A stretch of DNA of 37,113 nucleotides from Pseudomonas sp. TH10 (GTDB lineage Bacteria > Pseudomonadota > Gammaproteobacteria > Pseudomonadales > Pseudomonadaceae), in contig NZ_JAEKEG010000115.1 in assembly GCF_016651255.1 (NCBI RefSeq), positions 1 to 37,113 on the forward strand, read 5' to 3'. Shown here one piece after another: positions 1-9,578 of this stretch. Under the pieces are notes generated by a model, which did no database searches, was not told where the DNA came from, and saw only the letters and a list, made by a program, of their open reading frames with translations. The position numbers and the translations under genes were made by a program. Numbering within the stretch: position 1 is the first letter of the stretch; every line of letters begins with the position of its first letter.

Positions 1-941
1 CGGTGCTGGCCGGTTGCGTGACGATGATGCTGATGGACATCCACTTCGGCACCAGCTTCTTCAGTGCGGCCGGGGGCGGTGATCCGGTGTTGTTCCAGCA
101 CGTGTTCTGGTTCTTCGGGCATCCCGAGGTGTACATCATGATCCTGCCGGCCTTCGGCGCCGTCAGCTCGATCATCCCGACCTTCTCGCGCAAACCGCTG
201 TTCGGCTACACCTCGATGGTCTACGCCACGGCGAGCATCGCCTTCCTGTCGTTCATCGTCTGGGCGCACCACATGTTCGTGGTCGGCATTCCGCTGGTGG
301 GCGAACTGTTCTTCATGTACGCCACGCTACTGATCGCCGTGCCGACCGGGGTCAAGGTGTTCAACTGGGCCAGCACCATGTGGCAAGGCTCGCTGACCTT
401 CGAGACACCGATGCTGTTTGCCGTGGCGTTCGTGATCCTGTTCTCCATCGGCGGTTTCTCCGGGCTGATGCTGGCCATCGCCCCGGCAGACTTCCAGTAC
501 CAGGACACCTACTTCGTGGTCGCGCACTTCCACTACGTGCTGGTGCCGGGGGCGATCTTCGGGATCTTCGCCTCTACCTACTACTGGCTGCCGAAATGGA
601 CCGGTCACATGTACGACGAAACCCTCGGCAAGCTGCATTTCTGGCTGTCCTTCGTCGGCATGAACCTGACCTTCTTCCCGATGCACTTCGTCGGTCTGGC
701 GGGGATGCCACGACGGATTCCGGACTACAACCTGCAATTCGCCGACTTCAACATGGTCTCGTCGATTGGCGCGTTCATGTTCGGCACCACGCAGCTGTTC
801 TTCCTGTTCATCGTCATCAAGACCATCCGCGGCGGCCCGCCAGCACCGGCCAAACCATGGGATGGCGCCGAAGGCCTTGAGTGGAGCGTGCCGTCACCGG
901 CGCCATACCACACCTTCACCACACCGCCGGAAGTGAAATGA
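1..941 (+). CDS. ctaD: Cytochrome c oxidase subunit I (aa3 type), C-terminal part
   Basis: This is the catalytic subunit of the terminal oxidase, which carries heme a and the heme a3-CuB site in the inner membrane. The window starts inside the gene, so only about 312 residues of roughly 530 are visible; the reading frame begins at base 3. Seen: the HPEVY motif (visible residues 40-44), which holds a CuB histidine and the cross-linked tyrosine; the HH pair at 89-90 (the other CuB ligands); and AHFHY, with H175 and H177 as the heme a3 and heme a ligands. Several hydrophobic spans fit transmembrane helices. It is followed by a REP hairpin and then ctaG, in the usual cox order. The start and subunit II lie outside the window. 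Confidence 0.97.
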   Translation, partial: VLAGCVTMMLMDIHFGTSFFSAAGGGDPVLFQHVFWFFGHPEVYIMILPAFGAVSSIIPTFSRKPLFGYTSMVYATASIAFLSFIVWAHHMFVVGIPLVGELFFMYATLLIAVPTGVKVFNWASTMWQGSLTFETPMLFAVAFVILFSIGGFSGLMLAIAPADFQYQDTYFVVAHFHYVLVPGAIFGIFASTYYWLPKWTGHMYDETLGKLHFWLSFVGMNLTFFPMHFVGLAGMPRRIPDYNLQFADFNMVSSIGAFMFGTTQLFFLFIVIKTIRGGPPAPAKPWDGAEGLEWSVPSPAPYHTFTTPPEVK

Positions 942-964
942 ACACCCTCGGCCTTGCGCGAATT

Positions 965-996
965 CCTGTGGGAGCTGGCTTGCCAGCTCCCACAGG
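965..996. repeat. REP-type palindrome between ctaD and ctaG
   Basis: A perfect 15-bp inverted repeat (965-979 and 982-996) with a 2-base loop, core GTGGGAGCTGGC. It begins 23 bases after the ctaD stop and ends 23 bases before the ctaG start, within an operon. The motif matches the short palindromes scattered over fluorescent Pseudomonas genomes. As RNA it would form a very stable hairpin. Confidence 0.85.
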
Positions 997-1019
997 GGTC
1001 TCGGTATGGAGTTGGAATC

Positions 1020-1571
1020 ATGGCTGACTCGATTTCGATGAAAAAACTGGTCACCCGCCTGCTGATGGTGGTGGTGGCAATGTTCGTCTTCGGGTTTGCC
1101 CTGGTGCCCATCTACGACGTGATGTGCAAGGCATTCGGCATCAATGGCAAAACTTCCGGACAGTACGAAGGTGAACAGACGGTGGATCTGTCTCGCCAGG
1201 TACGCGTGCAGTTCCTGTCGACCAACTCCGCCGACATGTCCTGGGACTTCTATCCCAAGCACGATGAGTTGACCGCCAACCCCGGTGCGGTGAACGAGAT
1301 GATCTTCATCGCCCACAACCCTACCGATCGCCCGATGAGCGCCCAGGCCGTGCCCAGCATCGCGCCCAGCGCTGCGGCAGCGTACTTCCACAAAACCGAA
1401 TGTTTCTGCTTTACCCAGCAAGTGCTGCAGCCCGGTGAACGGATCGAGATGCCGGTACGTTTCATTGTTGACCGTGACATGCCCAAGGATGTGAAGCACC
1501 TGACGCTGTCCTACACGCTGTTCGATATCACCGCCCGACATCCCCCGGTAGCTGTAAACACTGGCGGCTGA
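1020..1571 (+). CDS. ctaG: Cytochrome c oxidase assembly protein CtaG/Cox11
   Basis: A copper chaperone that delivers Cu to the CuB site of subunit I from the periplasmic face. The protein is 183 aa, the usual length. One membrane anchor spans about residues 11-31, followed by a beta-rich periplasmic domain with the conserved CFCF motif (C128 and C130) that binds copper. I chose the ATG at 1020: the reading frame stays open upstream to 954, but that part would be translated from the REP hairpin. It lies between ctaD and ctaE, as in other alpha- and gammaproteobacterial cox operons. Confidence 0.96.
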   Translation: MADSISMKKLVTRLLMVVVAMFVFGFALVPIYDVMCKAFGINGKTSGQYEGEQTVDLSRQVRVQFLSTNSADMSWDFYPKHDELTANPGAVNEMIFIAHNPTDRPMSAQAVPSIAPSAAAAYFHKTECFCFTQQVLQPGERIEMPVRFIVDRDMPKDVKHLTLSYTLFDITARHPPVAVNTGG

Positions 1572-1596
1572 GCGTGCCCGATAAGGAGAACAATAA

Positions 1597-2484
1597 ATGG
1601 CAACTCATGAGCACTATTACGTACCTTCCCAGAGCAAGTGGCCGATCATCGCCACGGTCGGCATGTTCGTCACCGTGTTCGGCCTGGCGACCTGGTTCAA
1701 CGACCTGAAAGCTGCGCGCCCGGAATCCCACGGCCCGCTGATCTTTTTCGTCGGTGGCCTGCTGCTGGCGTACATGCTGTTCGGCTGGTTCGGTGCGGTG
1801 ATCAAGGAAAGCCGCGCGGGCCTCTATAGCTCGCAGCTGGATCGCTCGTTCCGCTGGGGCATGAGTTGGTTCATTTTCTCCGAGGTGATGTTCTTCGCTG
1901 CGTTTTTCGGTGCGCTGTTTTACGTGCGGCACATCTCCGGGCCGGCGCTCGGCGGTGAAGGGCCGAAAGGCATCGCGCATATGTTGTGGCCAAACTTCCA
2001 GTTCACCTGGCCGCTGCTGCACACCCCGGATCCGAAACTGTTCCCGCCACCGAAAGACGTCATCAGCCCATGGGGCCTGCCGTTGCTCAATACGGTGTTG
2101 TTGGTCAGTTCCAGCGTGACCGTCACCATCGCCCACCACGCCTTGAAGAAGGGCCATCGCGGCGCGCTGAAAATCTGGCTGGCGATTACCGTGCTGCTGG
2201 GCTGCGCGTTCCTCTTTTTCCAGGCTGAAGAATACATCCACGCTTACAAGGAACTGGGCCTGACACTGGGTTCGGGCATCTACGGCGCGACGTTCTTCAT
2301 GCTCACCGGGTTCCACGGCGCCCACGTGACCATGGGCACGATAATCCTGTTCGTGATGCTGATGCGCATCATGAAGGGCCACTTCGATGCCGAGCATCAG
2401 TTCGGTTTCGAAGCGGCGAGCTGGTATTGGCACTTCGTCGACGTGGTGTGGATCGGCTTGTTCATCTTCGTCTACGTACTTTGA
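1597..2484 (+). CDS. ctaE: Cytochrome c oxidase subunit III
   Basis: The structural subunit III of the aa3 oxidase, an integral inner-membrane protein that stabilises subunit I and its proton and oxygen pathways. 295 aa, full length. A good ribosome binding site (AAGGAG) precedes the ATG. Seen: hydrophobic segments fitting seven helices, and the conserved subunit III patterns SEVMFFAAFFGA (about residues 94-105) and the C-terminal SWYWHFVDVVW. It follows ctaG by 25 bases, in the same operon. Confidence 0.97.
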   Translation: MATHEHYYVPSQSKWPIIATVGMFVTVFGLATWFNDLKAARPESHGPLIFFVGGLLLAYMLFGWFGAVIKESRAGLYSSQLDRSFRWGMSWFIFSEVMFFAAFFGALFYVRHISGPALGGEGPKGIAHMLWPNFQFTWPLLHTPDPKLFPPPKDVISPWGLPLLNTVLLVSSSVTVTIAHHALKKGHRGALKIWLAITVLLGCAFLFFQAEEYIHAYKELGLTLGSGIYGATFFMLTGFHGAHVTMGTIILFVMLMRIMKGHFDAEHQFGFEAASWYWHFVDVVWIGLFIFVYVL

Positions 2485-2488
2485 GGCA

Positions 2489-2692
2489 TCACCAAGGCGC
2501 GTGAGACACCAGCTGGCCGCTGAAGAATCCCCAGGCGATCAAGCCGACGGTAATGGCGGCCAGGGCTACACGAACACTCAAGGCAATGACGAGACGGTTC
2601 GAGCTGCTGTCGTCCTTGACCAGAAAAAACAGGCCGCTGAACAGGCTGACAACCGTGGCAATCAGCATCAGGACGATGGCTGCTTTGAGCAT
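2489..2692 (-). CDS. Small twin-transmembrane protein, DUF2909 family
   Basis: A 67-residue protein with two hydrophobic segments (about 4-25 and 35-60) joined by a short polar loop (KDDSSSN). This matches the DUF2909 family commonly found next to cox genes in Pseudomonas; its function is unknown. It is encoded against the flow of the cox operon, in the gap between ctaE and the SURF1 gene, ending only 4 bases past the ctaE stop. A ribosome-binding-like CTGGAG lies upstream of its ATG. Being antisense, it may have its own promoter in the 2693-2762 interval. Confidence 0.8.
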   Translation of the reverse strand: MLKAAIVLMLIATVVSLFSGLFFLVKDDSSSNRLVIALSVRVALAAITVGLIAWGFFSGQLVSHAPW

Positions 2693-2762
2693 GGTGAGAC
2701 TCCAGGGGAAATGCGATGCACTTGAGTATAGCTATCGCGACTACCGACATTCTGGCGACGTC

Positions 2763-3502
2763 ATGAAGCGCTTCCGGCCAGGTATCGTGCCGAGTTTGGT
2801 GGTGGCCTTGTTGCTGCCACTGCTGGTCTCGCTCGGTTTCTGGCAACTGAATCGCGGCGCGGAAAAAGCGCGCTGCTGAACAGTTATGCCGAGCGCCGGG
2901 TGGCGCAACCGATGGCCAGCACTGCATTACAGCACACTGAGGATCCTGCCTTCCGCCGGGTCGTGCTGCGTGGCCAGTTCGATGCCGCGCACAGCCTGCT
3001 GCTGGATAACCGCCAACGGGACGGCAAGGTCGGGGTCGAGTTGCTGCAGCCGTTTCAGGATCAAGCCAGCGGCCAATGGCTGCTGGTCAATCGCGGTTGG
3101 CTGCCCTGGCCGGACCGGCGCATCCCCGCGCAATTCACCACGCCAGGCGAAGTATTGAACCTCACCGCCTGGGTCTACGTTGCTCCGGGCGCTACTTTCC
3201 AGCTTCACGCCGACCCGGCCACCACCACCTGGCCGCAACTGGTGACAGCGGTTGAGCCGGCGAAGCTCTGGGCAGCATTGGAGCGTGATGGTTTCCCTTA
3301 CGAATTACGTGCAGAACCGGGTCCCGGGACCTACCAGGCCGATTGGCCGGTGGTCGCCATGGGCCCGGAAAAACACCTTGGTTACGCCGTGCAGTGGTTC
3401 GCCATGGCCACCGCCCTGCTCGGCCTCTACGTCTATTTGGGCTTGCACAACGCAAAGGAGAAACACCATGGGAACGGCCATGAATCCACCCAGCATGTCT
3501 GA
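2763..3502 (+). pseudogene. SURF1-family oxidase assembly protein, interrupted by a 1-base deletion
   Basis: SURF1 (Shy1) proteins help insert heme a during oxidase assembly. The N-terminal frame (2763-2879) gives the start and first membrane helix (LLPLLVSLGFWQL) and then stops early; the rest (frame of 2900-3502) gives a clean SURF1 body with a second helix near the C-terminus (LGYAVQWFAMATALLGLYVYLG). The two frames join if one base is restored near 2863-2872, where AAAAAGCGCG probably was AAAAACGCGCG. The restored protein would be about 246 aa, the normal length. Everything else looks intact, so this is either a sequencing error or a very recent mutation. Its end overlaps the next gene by 35 bases. 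Confidence 0.85.
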
Positions 3503-4061
3503 GGCGAAACCTGCCACCAGTCGTCGTCGCGGACGCATTCAACTGTTGCTGATCCTGCTCGGCGTGATCGGCCCGATGATCCTCGCCACCGGCATGTACA
3601 AATTACAGTTCTGGGTGCCGGACGGCCGCAGCTACCACGGCGAACTGATCGGCAATGGCCAGACCCGCGCCGACCTTGGCGTGCAGGCTGATGATGAGCG
3701 CTGGCAGATGCTGGTCACAGCGCCGAAGGATTGCGCGGTGGATTGCCAGCAGCTTGTTTACCTCGCGCGGCAGATTCAGATCGGTCTGGGTCGCGATGCC
3801 GGGCGCGCCAGCCACGCGCTCGCCGTTGCGCAACCGGTCAGCGCCGATTACGAGGCCAAGCTCAGCCGCGAATACCCACAACTGCAACGTTATCCCATGG
3901 ACCTGACCACGTTCAGCAAGACCACTGGTGACCACGCCGTGCCGCAGCTGTGGATCATCGACCCGCACGGCAATCTCGTGCTGCGTTACGAGCCGAATGT
4001 GAAAGGCAAGGATCTGCTCAACGACCTGCGTCACCTGCTGAAACTGTCGAACATCGGATAA
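3468..4061 (+). CDS. Membrane-anchored protein of the cox operon, thioredoxin-fold-like
   Basis: A 197-aa protein of unproven function that is conserved within Pseudomonas cox operons. It has an N-terminal basic stretch (SRRRGR), one membrane helix (about residues 25-45), and a periplasmic domain with CAVDC (a C-x3-C pair). The C-terminal pattern PQLWIIDPHGNLVLRY resembles the end of SCO/thioredoxin-like domains. I infer a copper or redox role in oxidase assembly, but the family is not characterised to my knowledge. The start at 3468 has an excellent AAAGGAG site at 3454-3460; the frame upstream is a shadow of SURF1. Confidence 0.75.
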   Translation: MGTAMNPPSMSEAKPATSRRRGRIQLLLILLGVIGPMILATGMYKLQFWVPDGRSYHGELIGNGQTRADLGVQADDERWQMLVTAPKDCAVDCQQLVYLARQIQIGLGRDAGRASHALAVAQPVSADYEAKLSREYPQLQRYPMDLTTFSKTTGDHAVPQLWIIDPHGNLVLRYEPNVKGKDLLNDLRHLLKLSNIG

Positions 4062-4071
4062 GGGCATCGTC

Positions 4072-5151
4072 ATGGCCAAACCTGGATTTCGCCTCGCGCT
4101 GTTTGCCACCCTGCTGGCACTGATTGTGGTGCTGCTCGGCGCCTACACCCGCCTGACCCACGCCGGTCTTGGCTGTCCGGACTGGCCGGGCTGCTACGGG
4201 TTTATCAGCGTGCCGAAAAGCGAAGCCCAGCTGGCCCATGCCGAACTGCATTACCCCGACTCGCCCGTGGTGGCGCACAAGGGCTGGAACGAGATGATCC
4301 ACCGCTACTTCGCCGGCACCCTCGGCATGCTCATTTCGATTCTGGCCGGGCGCGCGTGGGTCAACCGTCGTCATCCGGGGCAGCCATTGAAATTGCCGCT
4401 TTTTTTGCTGGCCGTGGTGTTTGCGCAAGCGGCATTCGGCATGTGGACGGTGACGCTCAAGCTCTGGCCGCAAGTGGTCACCGGGCATTTGCTCGGCGGT
4501 TTTGCGACCTTGAGTCTGCTGTTTTTGCTGACGCTGAGATTGTCCGGTGTATTGCCGGCGCTGACCGTGCCACGACGCCTGCAGCACTGGGCAACCGCTG
4601 GTTTGCTGCTGGTGATCGGGCAGATCGCGCTGGGTGGCTGGGTCAGTTCCAACTACGCGGCGGTCGCCTGCATCGACTTCCCGACTTGCCACGGCCAATG
4701 GTTGCCGCCCGCAGACTTTGCCAACGGTTTTCACCTGACCCAACACATCGGCCCGAACTACCTGGGTGGACAACTGGACAGCGATGCCCGCACCGCGATT
4801 CACCTGACCCACCGAATCGGCGCGTTGCTGGTAACCCTTATATTGCTCGGCCTGGCGTGGCAACTCAAGGTCGTCGGCATGACCCGGCTGGCGGGGCTGG
4901 TGCTGGTCGCGCTCGCCGCCCAGATCACCCTGGGCATCAGCAACGTGCTGTTCCACCTGCCATTGCCGGTGGCCGTCGCGCATAACGCCGGCGGCGCAGC
5001 ACTGCTGCTGACGTTGGTGCTGGTCAACTATCACGCGCGCACCAGTCTGGTCCGGGTCAGACAACCGGTGCTCGCCCGTTGGCGCCTGAGCCCGCGTAAA
5101 CACGCAGCCGCGCCCATCACAATAAAAGGAGAAACGCCGTGGCGATTCTGA
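4072..5151 (+). CDS. ctaA: Heme A synthase (COX15/CtaA)
   Basis: Converts heme O to heme A by oxidising the C8 methyl group to a formyl; an inner-membrane protein. 359 aa. Seen: a first helix followed by [19 protein letters not shown], with the conserved threonine, histidine and cysteine residues, then the heme-ligand-type histidines in [26 protein letters not shown] and VAHNAGG. A four-plus-four helix plan is visible. The gene starts 11 bases after its upstream neighbour and overlaps ctaB by 13 bases, so translation is probably coupled. Confidence 0.95.
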   Translation: MAKPGFRLALFATLLALIVVLLGAYTRLTHAGLGCPDWPGCYGFISVPKSEAQLAHAELHYPDSPVVAHKGWNEMIHRYFAGTLGMLISILAGRAWVNRRHPGQPLKLPLFLLAVVFAQAAFGMWTVTLKLWPQVVTGHLLGGFATLSLLFLLTLRLSGVLPALTVPRRLQHWATAGLLLVIGQIALGGWVSSNYAAVACIDFPTCHGQWLPPADFANGFHLTQHIGPNYLGGQLDSDARTAIHLTHRIGALLVTLILLGLAWQLKVVGMTRLAGLVLVALAAQITLGISNVLFHLPLPVAVAHNAGGAALLLTLVLVNYHARTSLVRVRQPVLARWRLSPRKHAAAPITIKGETPWRF

Positions 5152-6038
5152 TTGGCGAACGTCCGCATCAGGCGATCTGGCGTGATTATCTGGAGCTGAC
5201 CAAGCCGAAAGTCGTGGTGCTGATGCTGATCACCTCGCTGGTCGGCATGTTCCTCGCGACCCGCGCCGGGGTGCCATGGACGGTGCTGGTGTTCGGCAAT
5301 CTGGGGATTGCGTTGTGTGCCGGCGGTGCGGCGGCGGTCAATCATGTGGTGGATCGGCGCATCGATGCGGTGATGGCGCGCACGCACAAACGACCCTTGG
5401 CCGAAGGCCGGGTTTCACCTGCAGCGGCGCTGACTTTTGCCTTGGTATTGGCGCTGCTCGGTCAGGCCCTGTTGCTGACCTTCACCAATCCACTGACGGC
5501 GTGGCTGACGCTGGCCTCACTGCTGGGTTATGCGGTGATCTATACCGGTTTCCTCAAACGCGCGACGCCGCAGAACATCGTCATCGGCGGCCTCGCTGGC
5601 GCCGCGCCGCCACTGCTCGGCTGGACTGCCGCCACCGGCCACGTCAGCGCCGAACCGCTGTTGCTGGTGCTGATCATCTTCGCCTGGACGCCGCCGCACT
5701 TCTGGGCGCTGGCGATTCATCGCAAAGAGGAATACGCCAAGGCCGACATCCCGATGCTGCCGGTGACCCACGGCGAGCACTACACCAAAGTGCACATTCT
5801 GCTGTACACCTTCGCCCTGCTGGCGGTGAGTCTGCTGCCGTACGTGATCCACATGAGCGGCGCGCTCTACCTGATTTGTGCGCTTGGCCTGGGCGCAAGG
5901 TTTCTGCAATGGGCCGTGGTGCTGTACCGTGGCACTCGGCCGCACGCGGCGATCAACACCTTCAAGTACTCTATCTGGTACCTGTTCCTGTTGTTCATCG
6001 CCCTGCTCGTAGACCACTACTTACTGTTGAACCTATGA
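5139..6038 (+). CDS. ctaB: Protoheme IX farnesyltransferase (heme O synthase)
   Basis: A UbiA-family prenyltransferase that adds a farnesyl group to heme B to give heme O, the substrate of CtaA. 299 aa. The aspartate-rich prenyl-diphosphate motif is present (N68, D72, D76), followed by THKRPLAEG; a second conserved polar loop, [16 protein letters not shown], lies after mid-protein. Many hydrophobic helices. The start is GTG at 5139 with AAAAGGA upstream, inside the end of ctaA. Pseudomonads usually have another cyoE copy with the bo3 oxidase; this one belongs to the aa3 operon by location. Confidence 0.95.
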   Translation: MAILIGERPHQAIWRDYLELTKPKVVVLMLITSLVGMFLATRAGVPWTVLVFGNLGIALCAGGAAAVNHVVDRRIDAVMARTHKRPLAEGRVSPAAALTFALVLALLGQALLLTFTNPLTAWLTLASLLGYAVIYTGFLKRATPQNIVIGGLAGAAPPLLGWTAATGHVSAEPLLLVLIIFAWTPPHFWALAIHRKEEYAKADIPMLPVTHGEHYTKVHILLYTFALLAVSLLPYVIHMSGALYLICALGLGARFLQWAVVLYRGTRPHAAINTFKYSIWYLFLLFIALLVDHYLLLNL

Positions 6039-6670
6039 CTCGAACCCAGAAAACCGTCTTCATCCTCGTTGCCGTGATCGCGCTGATCCTCGGCCTGACC
6101 GTCAACAAAGTGCTGAGCGGCAAGGGCCAGGGCGACCCGACTGCGTTGATCGATGCCGGCATTATCCTGCTGCCGCAAAGCCGTAACCTGCCCGACGTGA
6201 CGATGACCGATCAGGACGGCAAACCGGTCGCGATCAATGAGTTGAAAGGTAAGTGGAGCCTGCTGTTCTTCGGCTACACCTTCTGCCCGGACATTTGCCC
6301 GACCACGTTGGCGCAACTGCGGCAGATCAAGAGTGAACTGCCCAAAGACGCTGTGGACAAGTTGCAAATCGTGCTCGTCAGCGTTGACCCGAACCGCGAT
6401 AACCCCAAGCAGTTGAAGCAGTACCTGGGCTACTTCGACCCGCAGTTCATCGGCTTGACGCCGACCTCGATCGCCGACCTGCAAAAATTCGCCAATGCGG
6501 TGAGCATCCCGTTCATCCCGGCAGATACCACCAAGCCAAACTACACGGTGGATCACAGCGGCAACCTGGCGGTGATTGGCCCGGATGGGACGCAGCGCGG
6601 GTTTATTCGGGCGCCGTTGAATAATGTGAAGCTGGTGGCGCAGTTGCCGGTGATGCTCAAACGCCAATAG
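6035..6670 (+). CDS. SCO1/SenC-family copper chaperone
   Basis: A membrane-anchored thioredoxin-fold protein that supplies copper to the CuA centre of oxidase subunit II. 211 aa. Seen: an N-terminal anchor (about residues 8-24), the copper-binding CPDIC motif (C84, C88) and the third ligand H175 in YTVDHSGN. The start ATG overlaps the ctaB stop (ATGA), which fits coupled translation. It is the last gene of the oxidase operon; a palindromic region follows before the convergent metQ gene. Confidence 0.94.
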   Translation: MTRTQKTVFILVAVIALILGLTVNKVLSGKGQGDPTALIDAGIILLPQSRNLPDVTMTDQDGKPVAINELKGKWSLLFFGYTFCPDICPTTLAQLRQIKSELPKDAVDKLQIVLVSVDPNRDNPKQLKQYLGYFDPQFIGLTPTSIADLQKFANAVSIPFIPADTTKPNYTVDHSGNLAVIGPDGTQRGFIRAPLNNVKLVAQLPVMLKRQ

Positions 6671-6684
6671 TTTTTTCAGGCACA

Positions 6685-6768
6685 AAAAGATCGCAGCCTG
6701 CGCCAGCTCCTACGTAATCGGGTCGATACCGATGCTTGTGCAGGCGCTGCCGAAGGCTGCGATCTTTT
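6685..6768. repeat. Inverted REP-type pair between the SCO gene and metQ
   Basis: Two 14-bp arms (AAAAGATCGCAGCC at 6685-6698 and its reverse complement at 6755-6768) enclose CGCCAGCTCCTAC and CAGGCGCTGCCGAAG. It is the GATCGCAGCC palindrome seen also at 35078-35158. It sits between two convergent genes and ends in T-rich sequence on both strands, so it may act as a two-way terminator. Confidence 0.75.
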
Positions 6769-6784
6769 GCTTTTGGCCGCTAGA

Positions 6785-7555
6785 TCAGAACGCTGGCAAT
6801 ACCGCGCCTTTGTACTTCTCGGTGATGAATTGCTTCACTTCCGGGCTGTGCAGGGCGGCGGCCAGTTTCTTCATCGCGTCGCTGTCCTTGTTGTCCTCGC
6901 GGGACACCAGGATGTTCACGTACGGCGAATCATTGCCTTCGATCACCAGCGCATCCTTGGACGGATCGAGTTTGGCTTCCAGCGCGTAATTGGTGTTGAT
7001 CAGCGCCAGGTCAACCTGAGTCAGCACGCGCGGGATGGTCGCGGCTTCCAGTTCACGGATTTTCAGGTCTTTCGGGTTCTGCGCGATGTCTTTGACAGTC
7101 GACAGGATGTTTTTCGGATCCTTCAAGGTGATCACGCCTGCCTTGGCCAGCAGCAACAGCGCACGGCCGCCGTTGGTGGCATCGTTCGGGATCACCACGT
7201 TGGCGCCGCTTGGCAGGTCCTTCAGATCCTTGATCTTGCTGGAGTAGGCGCCCAGTGGCTCGAGGTGCACACCGGTCACGGCAACCAAGTGGGTGCCCTT
7301 GGCCTTGTTGAACTCATCGAGGTACGGCTGGTGCTGGAAGAAGTTGGCGTCCAGACGCTTTTCGGCGACCTGAACGTTTGGCTGAATGTAGTCGGTGAAG
7401 ACCTTGACCTTCAGATCCACGCCTTCTTTGGCCAGTGCCGGCTTCACGAACTCGAGGATTTCCGCATGCGGCACTGGGGAGGCGGCAACGGTCAGTGTTT
7501 CGGCGTGGGCCGAGAATGCTGCAACGGCAGCAATAGCAGCGATCAGTTTTTTCAT
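6785..7555 (-). CDS. metQ: Methionine ABC transporter substrate-binding protein
   Basis: A NlpA/MetQ-family periplasmic protein that captures methionine for the MetNI importer. 256 aa. The N-terminus is a signal peptide with a type I cleavage pattern (FSAHA then ETL) and no cysteine, so it should be a soluble periplasmic protein rather than a lipoprotein. Family patterns visible include NQP-like ligand-site segments (VVIPNDATNGGRAL and ALINTNYA). It is the last gene of a metN-metI-metQ operon, 79 bases after metI. Confidence 0.93.
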   Translation of the reverse strand: MKKLIAAIAAVAAFSAHAETLTVAASPVPHAEILEFVKPALAKEGVDLKVKVFTDYIQPNVQVAEKRLDANFFQHQPYLDEFNKAKGTHLVAVTGVHLEPLGAYSSKIKDLKDLPSGANVVIPNDATNGGRALLLLAKAGVITLKDPKNILSTVKDIAQNPKDLKIRELEAATIPRVLTQVDLALINTNYALEAKLDPSKDALVIEGNDSPYVNILVSREDNKDSDAMKKLAAALHSPEVKQFITEKYKGAVLPAF

Positions 7556-7634
7556 TCAGCTAACTCCTTTTCAAAGCGCCCGTTCCGGCGCCTGCCAGCG
7601 AATGGCCGGCTCATCTCTAAGTTACAAAAACCGG

Positions 7635-8309
7635 TTATTTGCGCGAGAAGTGTACGACCAGTCGATCACCGACCATCTGCAACACTTGCACCAAAATCAG
7701 CAGCAACACCACGGTGACGATCATCACGTCAGTCTGGAAACGCTGGTAGCCGAAGCGGATCGCCAGGTCACCCAGGCCACCGGCGCCAACCACACCGGCC
7801 ATCGCCGTGTAGGAAACCAGTGTAATCGCCGTCACCGTAATCGCCGCGAAGATGCCCGGACGGGCCTCAGGCAGCAAGGCATTCATGATGATCTGCCGGG
7901 TGGTTGCGCCCATCGATTGGGTCGCTTCGATAATGCCGCGATCGACTTCACGCAGCGCGGTTTCCACCAGACGCGCGAAGAACGGTGTCGCACCCACGAC
8001 CAATGGCGGAATCGCGCCAGCCACGCCCAGCGACGTGCCAGTGATCAGCACGGTGAACGGGATCATCACGATCAACAGAATAATGAACGGCAGCGAACGG
8101 AGGATGTTCACCGCCAGTGACATGAACGCGTAGAAGCCACGGTTTTCCAGCAACTGACGCGGGCTGCAAAGGAACAGCAACACGCCCAGCGGCAGGCCCA
8201 GCAGCACGGTGAACAGCAGCGAACCGCCGAGCATCAGCAGCGTGTCGCCAGTGGCCAGCCAGATTTCGAACCAGTCGATGTTGGAGAAGAAACTTGTCAG
8301 GGCTTCCAT
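7635..8309 (-). CDS. metI: Methionine ABC transporter permease
   Basis: The inner-membrane channel of the methionine importer. 224 aa, five predicted helices. The cytoplasmic loop that contacts the ATPase (EAA loop) is visible as VDRGIIEATQSMGAT. Its ATG shares one base with the metN stop (TAATG), so the two are translationally coupled. Confidence 0.94.
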   Translation of the reverse strand: MEALTSFFSNIDWFEIWLATGDTLLMLGGSLLFTVLLGLPLGVLLFLCSPRQLLENRGFYAFMSLAVNILRSLPFIILLIVMIPFTVLITGTSLGVAGAIPPLVVGATPFFARLVETALREVDRGIIEATQSMGATTRQIIMNALLPEARPGIFAAITVTAITLVSYTAMAGVVGAGGLGDLAIRFGYQRFQTDVMIVTVVLLLILVQVLQMVGDRLVVHFSRK

Positions 8310-9316
8310 TAGCGCAGCACCTCCATGTGAACGTCAGCCGCGGTGAAGCGGGCAAATGCCGCCTCCATGTCGCCACCGGTGACGGCCAGAGTGAGTTGCC
8401 CATAAGGGACGTCTTTGATGCGGTCGATGCGGCCGGCGAGGATGCTGTAGTCCACACCCGTTTCGCGAGCGACAGTACCCAGTAAAGGCGCATAGGTCGC
8501 TTCGCCCTGGAATGTCAGACGCACGATGCGGCCTGGGACATGGGCGAAGTCGTCGCGTTGTTCACTTTCATCGATCTGCTCGTCTTCCTGCACAAAGCGC
8601 TTGGTCGTCGGGTGCTTGGGATGCAGGAACACATCGGCAACCGAGCCCTGCTCGACGATCACACCAGCGTCCATTACCGCCACCTGGTCGCAGACCCGAC
8701 GAATCACGTCCATTTCGTGAGTAATCAGCACGATGGTCAGCTTCAACTCGCGATTGATCTCAGCCAGCAACTGCAGGACCGACGCAGTGGTTTGCGGGTC
8801 CAGGGCGCTGGTGGCCTCGTCGCACAACAGAATTTTCGGCTTGGTGGCCAGGGCGCGGGCGATGCCAACGCGCTGCTTCTGCCCACCAGACAACTGAGCC
8901 GGGTATTTTTTGGCGTGATCGGACAGCCCGACCCGCGCCAGCAATTCGGCCACGCGCTGGTCGATCTCGCTGCGCGACAGCTCGCCGGCCAGAGTCAGGG
9001 GCAGCGCGACGTTATCGGCCACGGTCTTGGAGGCCAGCAGATTGAAGTGCTGGAAAATCATCCCGACCTGTTGGCGGAAGCGTCGCAGGCTGCTGGCGTC
9101 CAGCGCAGTGACCTCTTCACCGTCGACGAAGATCTTGCCGCCGCTGGAGTCTTCCAAGCGATTGATCAGACGCAGCAGGGTACTTTTTCCCGCACCGGAA
9201 TGGCCGATCAGGCCGAAGACCTGACCGTTCTCGATCGAGAGGCTGGTCGGGTGCAGGGCGGGTATGTCCTTACCGGCGACGCGGTAAGTTTTGTGGACGT
9301 TTTGAAACTCGATCAC
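8309..9316 (-). CDS. metN: Methionine ABC transporter ATP-binding protein
   Basis: The ATPase of the D-/L-methionine importer. 335 aa. Seen: Walker [10 protein letters not shown] (residues 38-46), Q-loop around MIFQHFNLL, signature LSGGQ (142-146) and Walker B ILLCDE (162-167). The C-terminal part, from about residue 260, fits the NIL/ACT-like regulatory domain that binds methionine and shuts the transporter down. It is the first gene of the operon; its promoter must lie in the 262-base gap shared with divergent katE. Confidence 0.96.
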   Translation of the reverse strand: MIEFQNVHKTYRVAGKDIPALHPTSLSIENGQVFGLIGHSGAGKSTLLRLINRLEDSSGGKIFVDGEEVTALDASSLRRFRQQVGMIFQHFNLLASKTVADNVALPLTLAGELSRSEIDQRVAELLARVGLSDHAKKYPAQLSGGQKQRVGIARALATKPKILLCDEATSALDPQTTASVLQLLAEINRELKLTIVLITHEMDVIRRVCDQVAVMDAGVIVEQGSVADVFLHPKHPTTKRFVQEDEQIDESEQRDDFAHVPGRIVRLTFQGEATYAPLLGTVARETGVDYSILAGRIDRIKDVPYGQLTLAVTGGDMEAAFARFTAADVHMEVLR

Positions 9317-9578
9317 GTAGCGAACCTTGTGGGGCGCGTTAGAAAAGGATCAGCGGTTAGCCGGGCGCGCATTTTAGCCTGTCCGTATAGAGGTTCTTAG
9401 CATTTATTTCGCATTCAACCAGCGATTTGGCAATAACGCGATCAAAGGTCAGAAAAAAGGAACGGCTGAAACAGTCACCAGTCATTTATTAGGCAGCTCG
9501 AGAATCGCCAGGTGCCGTGCCTGGAACATTGCTCACAAGTCCGGCTAGGACGAGATCGCAACGAGGAGTTTACGACTG

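Noticed and set aside
4018..5103. 361-aa open frame antisense to ctaA
   Set aside because: Same cause: the reverse of a membrane protein gene gives a Gln/Arg/His-rich shadow.
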